From contig NC_037322.1 of NCBI RefSeq assembly GCF_000143535.2, positions 1,984,001 through 2,048,000 of the forward strand: a stretch of 64,000 nucleotides of DNA, given 5' to 3'. A program made the position numbers and the translations under genes. Under the pieces are notes generated by a model. It was not told the origin of the DNA. It searched no databases and saw only the letters and a program-made list of their open reading frames with translations. Origin of the DNA: Botrytis cinerea B05.10 (Eukaryota; Ascomycota; Leotiomycetes; Helotiales; Sclerotiniaceae). Below are positions 61,235-64,000 of the stretch, one piece after another (position 1 is the stretch's first letter; every line of letters begins with the position of its first letter).

Positions 61235-62644
61235 ATTTCTGGACAATACTACGTGTTAGTCGCATAATGTAATTGGTTCCCTGCGCATCGAGTAAACAAC
61301 ATCAGTATACAACAATTTATACGTTCGACTTACATTACCTTCTGGTACATATAAAGTCATACATCGACTTCACAGTCAAAACTGCATTCATCGTCATGGA
61401 GTTTCTTGGCATAGAAACAAGACGTGTGGAATTTTTACATGGTCATAGCATTGGGCACGAATTAATGTCTTTTTGCTTTTTTTTAGTTTGCATTATAGCG
61501 AATGTTTTACAATCACAGGATCAAGGAGGGGTGGGATATTTGTCTGCTTTTTTTTTTTCTTTTCTTCTTTTACATATTCACATAGCGACTTGGAAGAAAA
61601 AGGTCAACAACTTCCACACATATTTGGGGGATGGAAAGAACACTGGTATGGGAATAAACTGGTATGGAATGGGAAATTATGGATCGGTGTTCTTTTGCGT
61701 CTTTTTTTTCTTCTTCATTTTACACAAAAGCCTTTTTTTTTTGGAGGAAAAGTGTTATGAAGGAAACTGAATGGTTTCTTTTTCAAAGAATGTTTTGATA
61801 CCAGCGGATTTTATTTCAACTGGCGTTGGGATGATACCACATAATGGATTTTTAAGAAAGTCCTTGGGATTTTTTTTTTAGTTCGAGCTTTTCCTCTTTT
61901 TGAGAGAATAAGATCATGAACTTCCGAGAGGGAGCATGAATCTTTGTATATGATCTGAATGGATGGGAACTGGAATGGAAGGATAGGCAGTGGATGATAT
62001 AAAAGTTAAGGGGAATGGGAATACGGAACAATTGTATTATGACTTGCAAAATGAAAGCAAGCAGAGAATAGATAGTTTTTAGTGAGGGGAAAGGAGAGGG
62101 GGGGGAGAGGAAGAGAATAAAAAATAAACATTGATACAAACTTTTTGATTCCTTTGATATGATTGTGAGTGATTTGATGTGATGTGAGTGACTTGAAGTG
62201 TTGTTGATGGTCTTGATTAACTAATAGTAGTGATTTGGAAATGAAGATGAGATGTTTGGTAGTTGAGAAAAGTAAAGATGGGATTGGGACTGGGATGAGG
62301 ATGAGGATGGGGATATTGGATGTTAAATGTCGGGTTATGGAAAGGGAGAAGGAAGATAATGATGATAGTAATAATTTGGGGAGGGATATTCGAATGAAGA
62401 GGTAGATTAGGAAGGAAGGTTTGTTGTAGGGGAGGGGGAGGTGAAGTGTGAATGAATGAATGAGGGTACAAGGGAATATAAACCGAAGGAAGGAATAGCA
62501 GAGAGAGGATAGGGAAAGGGGAAAAGGAGGAGAGGAGAAAAAGAAGGAGGAGAAGGGGAAACAGGATGGAGAAGTGTTATGTATACAAGATGGAAAATGG
62601 AAAATATGGAAGATACAAGATTAGGAGGGGGGAGAGCAAGATTT

Positions 62645-62723
62645 GAGGGATTGAGGGAGGGATTGAGGGAGGGATTGAGGGAGGGATTGAGGGAGGGATT
62701 GAGGGAGGGATTGAGGAAGGGAT
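62645..62723. repeat. 12-bp tandem repeat GAGGGAGGGATT, about 6 copies
   Basis: Near-perfect copies. It is G-rich enough (GGG runs at regular spacing) to form G-quadruplexes on the plus strand. Confidence 0.9.
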
Positions 62724-63042
62724 TGGAGGGGGAAAGAGGGGGAGGGGGAGGAAGTGGGAGGGAAAAGGAGGGAGAATAGAAGAGAAGAGAGGAGAGGGTA
62801 GGGTAGGGCAGGTTAGGGTTTTGAAGAGTAGGGATTTGAATCATGGGGTTTGTAATGGCATGGGATAAAATGGGATGGAATGAATAGAGAGTAGGGAATA
62901 GGAATTAGACTTAGATTTACACTTGGATTTGGATTTGAGATGTGGAGCATATAGATAGATGGGTAGGTGAGATGAGGATATGTAGATGGATGAATGGGTA
63001 AGATATCCTGGGAGGGTTTAGATTTTGAATCTTGGAATTTGG

Positions 63043-63072
63043 GGGGATTGGGATTGGGATTGGGATTGGGAT
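63043..63072. repeat. (GGGATT)n hexamer repeat
   Basis: Four to five units. It resembles but does not equal the TTAGGG telomere repeat, and unique sequence continues beyond it, so it is not a chromosome end. Confidence 0.8.
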
Positions 63073-64000
63073 TAATCACAATCGATTGCAATTAAGGGAA
63101 AGTGAAAAGGTTTCACGGAAAGAAAAGGGAAAAGTCAAAAGGGTGAAAGGGTGTTAGCCGAGTATGTATTTATGTATTGTATGTGATGTTGATGGATCTT
63201 TGGTTGGATTTCTGGATTAGGATTGGGACTGGGATTGAGGGGTGGATGGATGGATGAATTTGTTACTTTACTTTTGGATTTGTGTTGTATGTTTGTAGAT
63301 GGATCAGATTTGTAAATAGGAGTTACAGGCTACAGTTTGTAGATGAGGTGTATATAGTTTATATGCTGGATGTAATGTGCGGATTCGTGGGTTCGTGGAG
63401 AGGAGAGTTAGAGTTAGAGATAGCTGGGAAGAAGGGAGAGGATAGAGATAAAATGAAATGAAATGAGAGGTGAGAAGATAGAGATAGAGATGAAGATAAG
63501 GAAAAGGATATATAGATAGATGCTAGATATTGGGTTTCTATCTGTTGTGTGTGGCGTAGTGAAATTTGTAGTGAAATTTGGAGATGAAGATGGAAACATA
63601 AACGAAAATCTGGAATTGAATAGGAGAATGGATATGTTTTGCGGGATGGGATCATGGGGTATTCGTTTATTTGTTTATTTATTCATTTATTCATTTATTC
63701 ATCTCAGGATGTAATGTTAAATAGGGGATTGAAGTGATATGATGTGAAGTGATTATATTGGGATTAGGAATTGAGTATTGATATTGAGATTTGGGGCTTT
63801 ATTAAACGAGAATCAGGGAGGGAGAGGGGAAAGGGAAAGGGGGAAAGAGAGGGGGAAGAGTGGTGGGAAAGGAAAGGAAAGGAATAATAAATAATTTCCT
63901 ATTGTTTTAGATATATATTATGATAAGGTGTATAAGTATGAGCGTTTAGAATTGACAGACTGTGTTTGTGTTTATATTTATATTTACATTTATATTTATC

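Larger units (their letters stand above)
61235..64000. other. G-rich 3' region to the window end, no supported gene
   Basis: Plus strand strongly G/A-rich and C-poor, especially 62080-63860. It contains a 12-bp tandem repeat at 62645-62723, a GGGATT hexamer run at 63043-63072 and a TTTATTCA-type run at 63664-63700. Minus-strand frames here are proline/serine/leucine repeat translations and are not genes. Confidence 0.65.

Noticed and set aside
62407..62844. 145-codon minus frame with NPSL repeats
   Set aside because: It is the 12-bp tandem repeat read as protein.
63043..63072. GGGATT repeats as telomere
   Set aside because: Unit differs from TTAGGG, few copies, and non-telomeric sequence continues for about 0.9 kb.

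Overview
The window looks like nuclear DNA of a filamentous ascomycete. The supporting signs are short GT-AG introns (mostly 49-64 nt, often with a CTAAC- or TAAC-like branch site), AT-leaning codon use, an HP1 with chromodomain and chromo shadow domain, a fungal 2EXR-type gene, a DUF1752/DUF3295-type protein and an Mnn2-type mannosyltransferase. The style fits Leotiomycetes (Sclerotinia/Botrytis-like), but that is inference from family resemblance, not a search. I see no rRNA, tRNA, CRISPR array or recognisable transposon.

Layout. 0-0.5 kb: 3' end of an Mnn2/Mnn5-type alpha-1,2-mannosyltransferase. 1.8-9.8 kb: an AT-rich accessory stretch with five small predicted membrane proteins I do not recognise. 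One is interrupted by an in-frame stop, one has a basic AT-hook-like tail, and one starts with an N-myristoylation-like motif. 10.3-11.4 kb: a broken 2EXR-domain gene. 13.2-34.0 kb: the conserved part. It holds a six-exon HP1, a SAP-SWIM-RING protein, a dynamin-family GTPase whose first exon adds 93 residues, a GMPPA-type GDP-mannose pyrophosphorylase subunit, an Old Yellow Enzyme of the YqjM type, and a CCCH/RWD-like/CHY zinc-finger protein. 34.0-59.4 kb: about 25 kb with no protein gene I can support. It is full of microsatellites and of alternating C-rich and G-rich (strand-skewed) blocks. 59.4-61.2 kb: a DUF1752/DUF3295 regulatory-type protein. After it comes a G-rich non-coding tail to the window end.

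How the genes relate. I see no biosynthetic cluster. HP1 and the SAP-SWIM-RING gene are divergent (2.3 kb apart), as are the dynamin and GMPPA genes (1.4 kb apart). The two glycosylation genes (mannosyltransferase and GMPPA) are about 24 kb apart, so their shared pathway is probably coincidence. The least explained parts are the small membrane-protein group at the left and the 25 kb gene desert. Exon structures were read by eye from splice signals and frame continuity. They are self-consistent (total lengths divide by three and protein motifs join across introns) but have not been tested against RNA.
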